Shown here: piece by piece, positions 54,401 to 64,000 of the stretch
How positions within the stretch are numbered: position 1 is the stretch's first letter
How the letters are laid out: the number at the start of each line of letters is the position of its first letter
DNA from: Callorhinus ursinus
Lineage: Eukaryota > Chordata > Mammalia > Carnivora > Otariidae
Length of the DNA stretch: 64,000 bases
Assembly: GCF_003265705.1 (NCBI RefSeq)
Contig: NW_020312894.1
Coordinates: 8,073,436-8,137,435 of the forward strand
Reading direction: 5' to 3'
The notes under the pieces: model-generated
Seen by the model: only the letters and a program-made list of their open reading frames with translations
The model's database searches: none
What the model was told of the DNA's origin: nothing
Made by a program: the position numbers and the translations under genes

Positions 54401-55539
54401 GGATTAAGCCCTGCACTCCCAGCTGTGTGTGCTGGCCCAGGCAGGCCCCCAGGTGCTTGGAGACGTGCACAGAGCAGGTGTGAGGCAGGTGCTGTTGGGG
54501 CCAAGTGAGTGTGAGGTCCCCCGACACCTGTCCCCAAGGCACAGCAGAGTCAGGGATGCCATGGGGGGCAGCAGGGGCGTCTGCTGCCTGTCTCCAGGGC
54601 ATGGTAAGTTTAGATGGTTTCAGGTGGGGGGACGAGAGAAGAGAGCGATCCCCGACCGTCCTGTCTTATGGCCTTGCTCCACGTGACTTTCTCTGCAGGC
54701 CGGTCCTTGTCACCTAGCAACTGGCCTCCCAGCACTCTACCTCTGCAGAAAGAGTTGTAAGGGGGCCACTTTTGGAAAATGTGGTCGGGGGTGCCTAGAT
54801 CCCTGTCACCTCCCTTCCTGAGCAGAGAGCCTGCCACACCACCAGAACATTCCTAAGAAGGGCCTGAGTAATGATTTACTCACTGCCTTCAGATTCAGGA
54901 AGGCTTATCTGGTTTCTTCAGAAACCACAAGCGAGAAAATCAAGTTGGATCCCCCCCCAACCCCCGTAGAAACTGAATTAGTAATGCAATTTTTAAAAAC
55001 GTGGTCACAAAAATGCGAATCTGCGCCTCAAGACGAGCCCTGCCAAGGCTGCCGAGGTGGCTCTTAAAATCTGGGGGCTGCCCAGGTTAGTGGGAGGAGG
55101 GTTTTCTCCCTATTCGGTGTATCTGGATTGTGCGTTCGTGGGATGCTCCCCATCTTCAGGGAGCTGTGTTGCAGAGAACGTGTGTCCTCAGAATCGGCAA
55201 ATTCCCCGTGTCCCTGGGGCCAGCCACACATCCATGATGAGAGGTTCCTGTCAGAGTGGCACGAATTCTCAGCCCATCACACAGGGCTGCTTCCTGGCTG
55301 AAAAAGCCCAGGTTGCCTGCTCAACAGTGTTTGGGATCAAAATAATTCAAGTGGAAATGTGTGTCCTTTCTGCCACATAGGGGAAAACTTCTCCTGGAGC
55401 TTCCTGCCACAGACTGGGTGGGCTTGGGCCGGGAGGCTCCCTGCTCCTGCAGCTGAAGGATGGGTGTCACAGGAGGTGCAAGAACGCAGTTGATGGCCTG
55501 GATTGGACGGCACAGCCATGGAGAGCATGTTCACCCGCA
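51446..55539. other. Unique GC-rich sequence, about 4 kb, no supported gene
   Basis: No recognisable exon set or confident repeats, apart from MIR/L1M-like traces near 53980-54110. Frames of 160-180 codons (for example 54060-54602 minus) overlap equally long ones on other frames, as expected of GC-rich noncoding DNA. Confidence 0.4.
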
Positions 55540-56020
55540 GGTAGGACCCGGTCCCAGGGAAAGGCCAGCTTCCAGCCATAACCATGACCACATGAAGAAT
55601 ACCTTCATGGAGGTGCAGCACCTAGTCCCACCCAGGGCAGGGATAGCCCCCAAGCCATGATCTTGAAGATGACCATGACCAGTGACGAGGACCAGAGAAG
55701 ATATCTTCTTCATCTGAAGGGCAACACCCTTCTCAGGACAGAGACAGCCCAAGCCATGACTGTGAGCATGAGCAGAGTATAACATCTGATGGGCTCTGGG
55801 ACCTGTGGGGTAGACAGGTGAGGCCTCTGGTCCGGAGACCTTTGGGAAGGATGAGGAGCCCGTCCCAAGGGCAAGCTTGAGAAACCACAGCTGGGTACGA
55901 TGCCGTTGGATGTCTGTATTTGCTGGCTCTTCTCCCGCTGGGGGGCATCTGTGGCTGAGGGGATCTGGAGGGATGGTGGTGGGGGGTGTTCTGTGGGAGC
56001 AGAGCAGAGCCAGTGAGTCT
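55540..56020 (+). repeat. Unidentified repeat, copy A
   Basis: Contains two internal copies of a CCCAAGCCATGA..TGA motif (about 55650 and 55747), then GGGCAAGCTTGAGAAACCACAGCTGG at about 55870, TATTTGCTGGC, and GGGATGGTGGTGGGGGGTGTTCTGTG. The same motifs recur in the same order at 57335-57600. I do not recognise the family. It could be part of an LTR or an unclassified carnivore repeat. Confidence 0.6.
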
Positions 56021-56676
56021 GCTGTGAGGAGAGAGATGTGTCTCAGGGACACAGGCAGTTGCAGTAGGAATGAAACTTGGGGAATGAACAGAGATGTTAA
56101 CATGGGATTTTGAAGAAATTTTGCGTTGAGAGCTCAGGGTCATCTCCTCCTTTACCTCTCCATGAAAATTTCAGTAAAATCTGCGAGACTTGACAATGCA
56201 TTTGAGGTTGGGCTGCTCAAACTTCTTGGTCCGGTGAGCAGTGTTCCCTTAGGGCCGCCTTGCCGTCAACCTCAGCGTGTCGCATTCCCTTCCCAGACAG
56301 CTCAGGGCTGAGCCCTGTCATCAAGGCTGGTCCCGGAACGGTGCCTCCAGAGCAGATGGCCCCCTGCCTCCTGTCTGCTCTTTGGAGATAAAGAAGCGAA
56401 ACAGGCTATCTGAGAAGCCGGGTTAAAGTCACTGCGGTGTTTCCCCAGGGAGACAGGTTCGAACCCGGGGAGCTTTCCAGGGATGGCGGAGGCAGGCAAC
56501 AGCCTGGGAGGAAGCAGGAAGCAGGAAGAGAGTGCCGTGGAAATTCTTGCCTGGTGTCCTTCCCAGAAAGTGACGTGGGCAGAATTTCTCTGTGGAATCA
56601 GCCTATTTACTTAAGCTTGGCAAAGTAGATGGGGGCTGTGGCCGTGTCTGGGGCAGCTGCGATGGGCCGCTTTTCG

Positions 56677-56732
56677 TAATTACCCGTTAGTAATTATCTG
56701 TTAGTAATTATCTGTTAGCAATTATCTGCTAA
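56677..56732. repeat. 14-bp tandem repeat, four units
   Basis: Units TAATTACCCGTTAG, TAATTATCTGTTAG, TAATTATCTGTTAG and CAATTATCTGCTAA follow each other exactly. Each carries a TAATTA/TAATTAT homeodomain-like core. Confidence 0.95.
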
Positions 56733-57334
56733 GACTTTAGTAAACAGCGGCCTGTTTAGCCACCCCTGAAGGATTAAATCAGTGCGTTTATTGCTCTATT
56801 CACTGCTGTTAACCTCCTAAGAGGCTTTTGCACCCCGGACCCGGCGTTTTCATCTGATGAACTCCAAGGAGAACACCCGCGGTAGAAGGCAGCGGGGGCG
56901 GGGTGAAGCTCATCAGGGCGGCTGCTGGGGGGACGTTTGTTGACTGCCACTCTCCATCAGCACGTCTGTGGTGGGCGCCCTCTTGTGCCTGGCATCACAA
57001 CAACGTGCGCGCCCTGCAGGAACGCAGAAGCTTCGCTTCGGGAGTGTATCTCAAGAAGCAAAGGGCCCAGCCTGGCAGGGCCTGGAGAGTACTGGAGAGC
57101 GATGTGGGCAGACAGCCGGGCTGGGCCTTTCCTGGGGGGGATGGGTGGATGCCGCTGGCACACTTTGGGGTCACGGTCTGTAGGGTCACGGTAGAGGTCC
57201 TCGTCTCTCTTGAAGTGCACAGTGAGCTTGGCTGATTGGATGAAGGTCAGATTAAGATGAAGAACATATTTCCAGCAAGGATCTGCCCTGACTTTCCCTT
57301 TGGGTTAAGGTTGCCTTTTCCTTTCTGGGCATTT

Positions 57335-57600
57335 CAGGGACAGCCCCAAGCCATGACCGTGAAGATGAACCCACTGCAGAATGGATGGGCCCCCAACTGG
57401 TGCGTGAAGCGTCTGGTCCAAAGGAGCTTGGCAGGGATGGGATGCTCCTCCCAGGGGCAAGCTTGAGAAACCATAGCTAGTCATGACACCTTTGGCCACG
57501 AGGTATTTGCTGGCCATTGTCCTGCTGGCTGACATCTGTGAGCTGAGGAGATTTGGAGTGAATGATGGTGGGGATGTTCTGTGCTCTGAGCCACCTCAAG
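57335..57600 (+). repeat. Unidentified repeat, copy B
   Basis: CAGGGACAGCCCCAAGCCATGACCGTGAAGATGA at the start, CAGGGGCAAGCTTGAGAAACCATAGCTAG at 57453-57480, GTATTTGCTGGCC, and ATGATGGTGGGGATGTTCTGTG parallel copy A. The copies are in direct orientation about 1.7 kb apart and well diverged. Confidence 0.6.
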
Positions 57601-58408
57601 GGGCATGGTGGGACAGTGTTCTTGGGTGGTAGAGGGTGTAGCACAGCTGGGACCCAGGGCAGCTCCCAGGGCTTACTGTCGGGAGGGCTGGGCTACCACT
57701 GACTAGCTTTTTCCTCTGAGGGCTTCATGCCTCGGCAGGTGTGAGGCACTGCCCTGGCCCACGGTGGGCAGGCAGCAGGTGTCTAGGAGGCCCCGGACAG
57801 GGGCCAAGCAGAGTTGCATAATGGTAAGGAAACCTAGACTCGGCCCTTGCTCTTGTGCAGATGCTGGTTTAGAGCAGGAACCATAATAGCTCTTCAACCA
57901 TGACCGAGACCAGCAAGGACGCCAGACACAGCCAGGCCTCCGGGCTCAGGCCGTTGGATCTAACAGGAGATCGAATGTTCAGGCCTAATTCTCTAGCTTG
58001 TCCCTTAGACTCCAAAGCCATTAGACATGAGGAAAAATGAGAGGAAACAAATGAGTAAGATCAATGTAAATCCATTTTGGAAGAGGCCAATCTAATGGTT
58101 CATTCTGGAAATCCTTTCAAGGCTGGCTTTCTCTGTCTTCTTTTCAATCATCAAGAAACCCTTGGTGTAGAGTGAGGAGATGTTGCAAAACCCCAAACTG
58201 GATCACAGCATTGGTCAACAGATTTTTAACATGTAAATTAATTTACATCAAGGACTGACTAGGTAGAACAACAGAACGATCCCTGTTTTAGTATAAATGG
58301 CCCTCATTGCTAAGTTTAGGGTGTAGAGATTGTATCAGAAGATCGGGGTTGGACAGTTGCTTTACTTTCTGGGTCAGGGTTTTCAAAACCGGTTTGCAAC
58401 GAAATGAC
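57601..58408. other. No supported gene
   Basis: A further CAACCATGACCGAGACCAG motif at about 57896 may belong to the copy A/B repeat. The remainder is unique. Confidence 0.4.
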
Positions 58409-58421
58409 TGGCAAGGGTTTA

Positions 58422-58617
58422 TTTTTATTTTTATTTAAAAAAAATTTTTTTTTTTTTTCATTTGAGAGAGAGCACCAGCAGGGGGAACGGCAGGCAGAGG
58501 GAGAAGCAGGCTCCCCACCGAGCAGGGAGCTCGATGCGGGGCTCCATCCCAGGACCCTGAGATCATGACCTGAGCCCAAGGCAGATGCATCACTCACTGA
58601 GCCACCCAGGTGCCCCA
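58422..58617 (-). mobile_element. SINEC, antisense, with exact 13-bp target-site duplication
   Basis: TGGCAAGGGTTTA lies at 58409-58421 and 58618-58630. The GA-rich arm is short and the head end is GAGCCACCCAGGTGCCCCA. Confidence 0.97.
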
Positions 58618-58630
58618 TGGCAAGGGTTTA

Positions 58631-59619
58631 AAACAAAAATGATATTTGGCCAGATCTCAGGTCTCTGGGGGCTGAGGACCCCAAATCAGGCACACTGTCA
58701 AGGTGTTTCATGGGGAAACTGAAAACGCCAACGCCAGGAAAGAACCACTGGCAGAAAACAGACCAGAACCTGCTGCTTGCTGACCCTAGCGGGCTGCCTT
58801 TGGGAGTCCCTTGGGTCCAGCCCAGGCCCTCTTTCCCTTTCCGCCCCCAGCTCCTCCTCACCCTGTTCTGGCTCCGTCTTGCCTGCCCCTTGGGCTACCC
58901 GGTGTCCCAGCCTGGGACGTATTGGTTCTCTGGGGGGAGCACCCTCCAGACAAGCCCTTGGGGATGGGCCCCTCCAGTTTAACTGCTGTGTTATTGGGCC
59001 GAAGGCCTCCTGTCCATCAGGTGAAGAAGGGGAGGAGGGGAAGACAGCAGGGGCCCAAGCCTCCTGCCCTGTCCCGGTTATGGAGCTGCTCAGGTGATAG
59101 GCACACACCCAGGTGCAGCATGCCCTTCAGCGCACCTGTGCAGTTGGTAGGCCGTGGCCTCCCTGAGGGGGCGGGTAGCTCTTCTCCCGCGCAGCAGGAA
59201 GGCTTCTGGTTTGAAACGTGCCCGTCCTTCATGCAGTCAGTCCTGTCTTGCACCTCTCACCTGTCCCTGTGAGGACCTTCCACTGGGTCAGAGCCTGTGC
59301 TGAGCTTCGGTGGAGCGTTGGCGGCAAAGTTTACGAGGGACCCAGCAGCGGGGAGAGAGGCTGCTGGGGATCAGGTGCCGTGCATTGAATCTGTGGATGA
59401 AGAGCAGGGTGGAGCTGTTCTACTTCCCAGAACTGGGATGGCAGCCCAGGGCTATCTCCAGCGGGGGGTGAGGGATGTTTCCAGGTGTCCTGTGGGAGGG
59501 TCTCCACAGGACGGGGCCTGAGGGAGGGCTCTGGGAAGGCGCTCACCTCCGGGCATGTGTGTAAAAGGCTTCACTGCTAACTGTAGGAAAGGGCCGAGGG
59601 GGCAGGGGACAATAGAGGG
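58631..59619. other. Unique GC-rich sequence, no supported gene
   Basis: No recognised domain or repeat; open frames on both strands are mutual shadows. Confidence 0.4.
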
Positions 59620-59652
59620 GTGTAAGAAGCTGTAAGAAGCAGCAAGAAGCTC
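59620..59652. repeat. Short AAGAAGC tandem repeat
   Basis: TGTAAGAAGC, TGTAAGAAGC and AGCAAGAAGC follow each other. It is a local slippage array. Confidence 0.8.
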
Positions 59653-59689
59653 CCTCCCACAGAGGGAGATAGTCATGTTGTGGGTGTGG

Positions 59690-59880
59690 TGGGTGAGGGG
59701 AACAGGGCCAGGAACAAAGAAGACTTTGTGGAGGAGGTAACATCTGAATTGGGCTTTGGAGGTTGAGTAGGAGCTCCCAGCGGGAGAAGAGCATGACAAG
59801 GAGCTGGAGGGTCACAAAGGCATGGGCCCAAAAGGGCCAGTCACATTCAGGTGTGCTACGGAGTGTGATGCGCCTGGGCT
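59690..59880 (+). repeat. Probable L1M 3'-UTR fragment
   Basis: GAGGAGGTAACATCTGAATTGGGCTTTGGAGG, GAGTAGGAGCTCCC and GAAGAGCATGACAAGG.GCTGGAGGG follow the L1ME 3'-UTR order. Confidence 0.45.
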
Positions 59881-59949
59881 GTGGGTTCAGTGCCCCCCTC
59901 AGCGCGGCTCCAGTGCTGTGATTCCATCCTATGGTGGGCTTGCCTAGTT

Positions 59950-60485
59950 GGTGTGGTGGTTGACCCAAGATGGCGCCCAGAGAATCTTGCATCCTGGTAT
60001 TCTTGCCTTGGACCCTGAGCAGGGTTGACCTGTGTGGCCGGGAGAATCCTGCTGAAGCAACGCTCTGTGGTTTCTGAGGCTGGGCTGTAAAAGCATTCTG
60101 CGGCTTCTGCGTGGTCTCCTGGATTTTACACCACCGGCAAGCCAGCCGCCATACTGCAAGGACACTCAGACAGCCCCCGTGGAGGCCCACGTGGGGAGGA
60201 ACTGATGACCCCACCAACCGCTGGCACCAACTTGCTTGCCAGCCACATGGATTGGCTACGTGGAAGTAGATCCTCCAGCCCCAGTCAGGCTTTGAGAGGA
60301 CCGCGGCCCTCGCTGCCATCCACCTGCAGTCCCCTGAGAAACCCCAAGACAGAACTGCCCAGCCATGCTGCTCCTGCATTCCTGACAGTTTCTCATAGAA
60401 ACTATGAGAAATAGGAAGTGATTATTGCTCTTTTAAGCCGCTAAGCTTCAGGGTAATTTGTTATGCAACACTAAATAACTAATAC
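59950..60485 (+). repeat. MaLR/ERVL-type LTR, first of an abutting pair
   Basis: GGTGGTTGACCCAAGATGGCGCCC at the start, CACTCAGACAGCCCCCGTGGAGGCCCACGTGGGGAGGAACTGA in the middle, and CTTTTAAGCCGCTAAGCTTCAGGGTAATTTGTTATGCAACACTAAATAACTAATACAG at the end. Confidence 0.8.
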
Positions 60486-61041
60486 AGTTGATTACTGTGG
60501 TTCTCCTAAGTTTCTAAGATGGCTGCCCAGGATCCCAGCTACCAGCTTATTCATGCCTCATGTGATGCCCTCCCCTTGAGTGTGGACTGGACACAGTGAC
60601 TTGCTTCTAATGAAAGAACAAGACACACCTGATGGGGTGTCACTTTGAGCTTACATTTCCAAAAGACCTTGGCTTCCGTTATGTTCACCTCTCTTGCTCT
60701 CTCACTGGCTCTGAGAAAAGCAAGCTGCCATGTTGCGAGCTGCCCTGTGGAGAAGCCCATGTCGCCAAGAACTGAGGGACGTCTCCAGCCAACAGCCAGT
60801 GAGGAACCCAGACCAAGAGTCCAGCAGCTTGTGAGGAGCAGAATCTCACCAGCCACCATGTTGGTGAGTTTAACCCCAGCAGACGCCTTGGTTCCAGACT
60901 TGTGAGAGACTCCAAACCCCAGGGCTCAGTAGCTGCCCCTGAAGTCCTGCTGCACAGAAACTATGAGGTAGTTAACGCTTGTTGTTTGGAGCTGCTGAGT
61001 ATGGGGGTCATTTGTTACAAAGCAGTGGGTAACTAACACAG
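60486..61041 (+). repeat. MaLR/ERVL-type LTR, second of an abutting pair
   Basis: CTAAGATGGCTGCCCAGG, CCCTTGAGTGTGGACTGGACAC, GCAAGCTGCCATGTTGCGAG, CAGCCAACAGCCAGTGAGGAACC and TCATTTGTTACAAAGCAGTGGGTAACTAACACAG show the same family and orientation as the LTR that ends at 60485. Confidence 0.8.
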
Positions 61042-61799
61042 TTCTGATGATTGCTGTCAATCTCCCCTACCCTGTCCCCAGGGGAGCTGCATGGCTGTGG
61101 TCTACACTTGGGTCTCAGCTTGCCATCCTAACCTTGGTCATAGAAGGTGGGGGGGCCGTTGAGGGCATGAGAATAGGAGGAGGCACAACTTATTACCTGC
61201 CACTTTCTGCAACACCAAGTCAGCCTCTGTGGGAGCAGAGGAGGTGAATAAGCAGGTGGGTGAGACGTACGTTCAAGGCCAGGCTCTGCCACCTTGTACC
61301 CGTGTGGTCTTTAACAGAGGTACAAGAACTCCCCAGGCTCCAGTGCCCAAGAAGACCTCCTGGCAGAGAGGGGAGCCGCAGAGTGATCAGACTGCCCAGG
61401 CAGCACCAGCCAGAGAGCCGATGCGCAGACTGAGCAAGAGGATCTTGGGTGCTGGCACATGGCAGGTGCTTGATGCAACCTTAACCCTGTAGCTGTTGGG
61501 ATTCTCGGCCTCATTGGCTTCATGGCAGCCACTGTTGTAATGATGTCCTCACAGCACCTCCGGGTGCCTGGACCTGGGAGGACCTTGGGAGGATGCCCGC
61601 TCTTCAGAGACCTGGAAGCCTCAGTTTGTCAATCACCCCTGCTTTGCTGGGGGCTTCCCGAAGGAATGTTCCCTGGATCTGGTCACCCCTTGTCCAGTGA
61701 GTCTGATCCTGAGCTCTGCCCGGCATCCTGCCCAGAATAGCAACGGCTCGCTCAACTTTCTGGAAGTCTCCCGCTCTCCTCCTGCGTGCCGAGGGTCTC
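61042..61799. other. Unique sequence, no supported gene
   Basis: GC-rich with short unrecognised frames. Confidence 0.4.
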
Positions 61800-62115
61800 T
61801 GCCTTGCTTGGGTGTTTATTTCCTGCTCTACGAAGCGATGATTTAATTCTTGCCTGGGATATCATTCAGCCCAAGTTCATGCTGAAGTGAAACATATTTC
61901 AGCACCCACCAATTTCCATATAGATAAAAAAAGAAAAAAAAACAAGAAAGAAGGGAAACAGCCTCCACCAGCATCTTCACAAACTATGCGTTTGAAACCT
62001 GTTTCTTGAAGATGGATTGCTCCATCAGGCTGCTAAGAGGTTTTTCTTGACTTGTCAACAGTTTTATACCCCCACAAACATTCATGGCTATAAATTATTC
62101 ATTGCCCAGTTAGTG
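61800..62115. other. Repeat-free block, candidate conserved noncoding element
   Basis: GAAGCGATGATTTAATTC, GATATCATTCAGCCC, GAAACATATTTCAGCACC, GACTTGTCAACAG and GGCTATAAATTATTCATTGCCC form a complex AT-rich stretch unlike its GC-rich surroundings. Enhancer-type conservation is possible but unproven. Confidence 0.3.
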
Positions 62116-62381
62116 GTTAAAAAAAAAAAAAGGATGCCTGGGGCCGAGGTACATTCTTAATTCTCCCTCTGCTTTTCAGATCCAAGTTGTTTTTTTCCTT
62201 CCTACTGCTGGAAAAATAGAAATAACTGCAAGTCTCTTGACTCAGAGGTTCATGGCTATGGCCTAACGAGAAGGTCCTGCTGAGCCCAATGTGAGCTTGG
62301 CTGGGAGGGTGGGGTAGTCATCTGTGGGACACCTGGGTTCTCAAATACATGTGGAGGTGGGAAATAGGTGTGTTGGGGGCT

Positions 62382-62410
62382 TTCTTCTTCTTCTTCTTCT
62401 TTTTTTTCTC
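62382..62410. repeat. (TTC)n with T run
   Basis: Six TTC units followed by T8. It is simple sequence in an otherwise unrecognised stretch (62116-62744). Confidence 0.85.
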
Positions 62411-62744
62411 TCCTGTTGGCAGGAACTGCAGGGTTTTCAATAAAGCAGAGAGGAGACTTGATTCTATTCTAAGCCCAGCCATTTCAGAGACCATGGCTGG
62501 AGAGGGTCTGAGACTTCCTCTGCTCACCGGCTTCCACCCTCCCTGGACCCCTCCCAGGGCGGGGATCCTACCAGGAGATAGCACGTCCCTTGTCTTTCTC
62601 CTTTTGCCTACCCTCTCTTGTCCAGCACACCCTTGGACCTCCCCCTGAACCCAACTGGCCTCCTCCTCCAGCAGGGCTTTTCAAGTCTACCGCCACCTGT
62701 GGGATGTGGATAGAGGTAGTGGAGGAGCGAGGCTTCAGAGCTTG

Positions 62745-63175
62745 GGGCCTGTATGGGCCATGACAAAGCTGTCCAAACTGGGGGGCTTAAAACAACAGAA
62801 ATCCATTCTCTACAGTCCTGGAGGCTACGAGTCAGGAATGAAGATGTCTGCAGGGCTGTGCTCCCTCCAGCCTCTGCCGCCAGGTAGAACCTTTCTCGCC
62901 TCTCCCTAGTTCCTGGGGATGGCCCTCCATCCCTTGCCTGGAGCTGGAGTTTCTACTTCATTGTCATATGGTGTCCTCCCTGTGTGTCTCTGTGTCCCCC
63001 TCTCTTCTTCTAGGGACACCAATCACATGGGATGATGGGTCTACCCTACTCTTCATCTTAACGTCCCCTGTTACATCTGCGAAGACCCTATTTCCAAGTA
63101 AGGCCACATTCACAGAGACCAAGAGTTGGGATTTCAACGTATCTTTTTGAGGAACACAACTCAGCCCATGACAGG
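62745..63175 (-). repeat. MST/MLT1-type LTR, antisense
   Basis: GGGGGGCTTAAAACAACAGAAATCC, GTCCTGGAGGCTACGAGTCAGGAATG, CATATGGTGTCCTCCCTGTGTGTC, GACACCAATCACATGGGATG, GAAGACCCTATTTCCAAGTAAGGCCACATTCAC and GGAACACAACTCAGCCCATGACA give the complete reverse-complement order. Confidence 0.85.
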
Positions 63176-64000
63176 GTCAGAGGAGGGAGGCGCCTCCAGC
63201 GATTGGGCCCAGAGCAGAGATCAGAAGCTTCAGAAGGTCAAAGAGTTGGCACCTACTGAGAGCTCACCTTCCCTCACAACACTCTGGCATGTCATTACCC
63301 CGAACGAGTGTCTGTTGCCCCAGCCCTGAGGCACAGTACCAAAGGCCTCTTCAACTGGCTGCAGATGGGCCAGGCTCTGGTGTGGGCCTGAACACCTGTC
63401 CTTTCCACATGGGCTTAGAGAGAAAATTGGGTTGACGGTAGGACTGACCCATCTCGAATGGGAACTGGATGTCCCTGGAGAGTAGCTACCTTGGACCTTG
63501 TCCAGTGGCCTGGTTTGAGAACCCAGTGTCCACTTGCCACTGGTAGCAGGACATGTGACCTCTTGTGTGGCCCCTTACTCCACCTTGACCCCCAGTTCCT
63601 CCCCCTTCCTCATATTGTCCCCAAGCATTGGGGGCTTTGTTGGGCAGCATTTCTGGGTGGGCTCTGGGAAGGCCTCTGGGGTCCCCTGCTCAATCTGGAG
63701 AGAATTGGCTGGTGGCAGCTCAGCAGTCTCATGCCTGTGCCCTGCTGAGTGAGGCGGTGTCGTGTGGGGAGTGACAATGGGACTGGACATGGGGTTGTTT
63801 TCCCCCAACCCTATTCCCTAATGTGGGGAAAAGGATTAATCATTTCATTTCTAAATATTTTGTATGTGGAATGCTGAGGAAGAGAAGTGGCCGAGAGTTT
63901 GGGCTTCCAAAGAAGACTTCCAGATGCTGCATTTGAAAACACCAGGGGACATTAGGTTTTGTCAAGGACATCTGGTGCCCAACTTCTGTCACCTTTCACC
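63176..64000. other. Unique sequence to window end, no supported gene
   Basis: No recognised repeat, exon or RNA gene. Confidence 0.4.

Noticed and set aside
1..64000. CRISPR array, bacterial operon, phage or insertion sequence
   Set aside because: No regularly spaced identical repeats with unique spacers, no Shine-Dalgarno-led gene strings; the repeat content is wholly mammalian.

Overview
This is nuclear DNA from a mammal, almost certainly a dog-like (caniform) carnivore and probably an arctoid such as a bear, seal or mustelid. The main evidence is at least 14 copies of the carnivore-specific tRNA-Lys-derived SINE (SINEC/CAN-SINE), several flanked by target-site duplications. The deeper repeat layer is shared by all placental mammals: MIR, L1M, MaLR/ERVL LTRs, MER5A, and Tigger-like and Charlie-like DNA transposons. 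I found no intact protein-coding gene, rRNA, tRNA, CRISPR array or operon-like structure. The window reads as intergenic or deep-intronic sequence, and nearly all long open frames in it are chance or repeat-derived.

Layout: 1-8.3 kb is GC-rich unique sequence with old L1M 3'-UTR, MIR and LTR fragments and a pair of opposed SINECs. From 8.3 to 18.3 kb it is AT-richer and repeat-dense: an L1M antisense block, a possible conserved noncoding stretch, a 640-bp TG-rich tract, an LTR nested in another LTR, an L1 3' end, a decayed hAT-transposase-like stretch, more L1 debris and a SINEC. From 18.3 to 24.7 kb it is mostly unique. At 24.76-26.01 kb lies the clearest gene-derived feature, a 5'-truncated processed retropseudogene of Argonaute-2 (AGO2) with poly(A) tail and 14-bp target-site duplication. 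From 26 to 37 kb there are MIRs, two MER5A copies, SINECs, a minisatellite, TG-rich sequence and unique blocks. From 37.9 to 41.5 kb there are L1 and MIR remnants. From 43.6 to 46.3 kb there is a dense cluster: SINECs (three of them apparently inserted serially into one target), a Tigger-like element and an LTR. From 48.2 to 49.9 kb an L1 ORF2 relic abuts an antisense MLT1 LTR. From 51 to 64 kb there is mainly unique GC-rich sequence with a diverged local duplicated repeat, a 14-bp tandem repeat, two abutting LTRs of one family and an antisense MST/MLT1-like LTR.

No genes here work together in a pathway. The functional content, if any, would be noncoding: several repeat-free AT-rich blocks (about 9.9, 21.2, 31.0, 36.2, 46.6, 47.1 and 61.9 kb) could be conserved regulatory elements, but that needs a cross-species alignment. 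I did not find a previously undescribed system. The items most worth checking are the AGO2 retrocopy, the serial SINE insertion hotspot, the hAT-like remnant, and the unidentified repeat at 55.6/57.4 kb. Repeat family names come from remembered consensus sequences, so subfamily labels are approximate.
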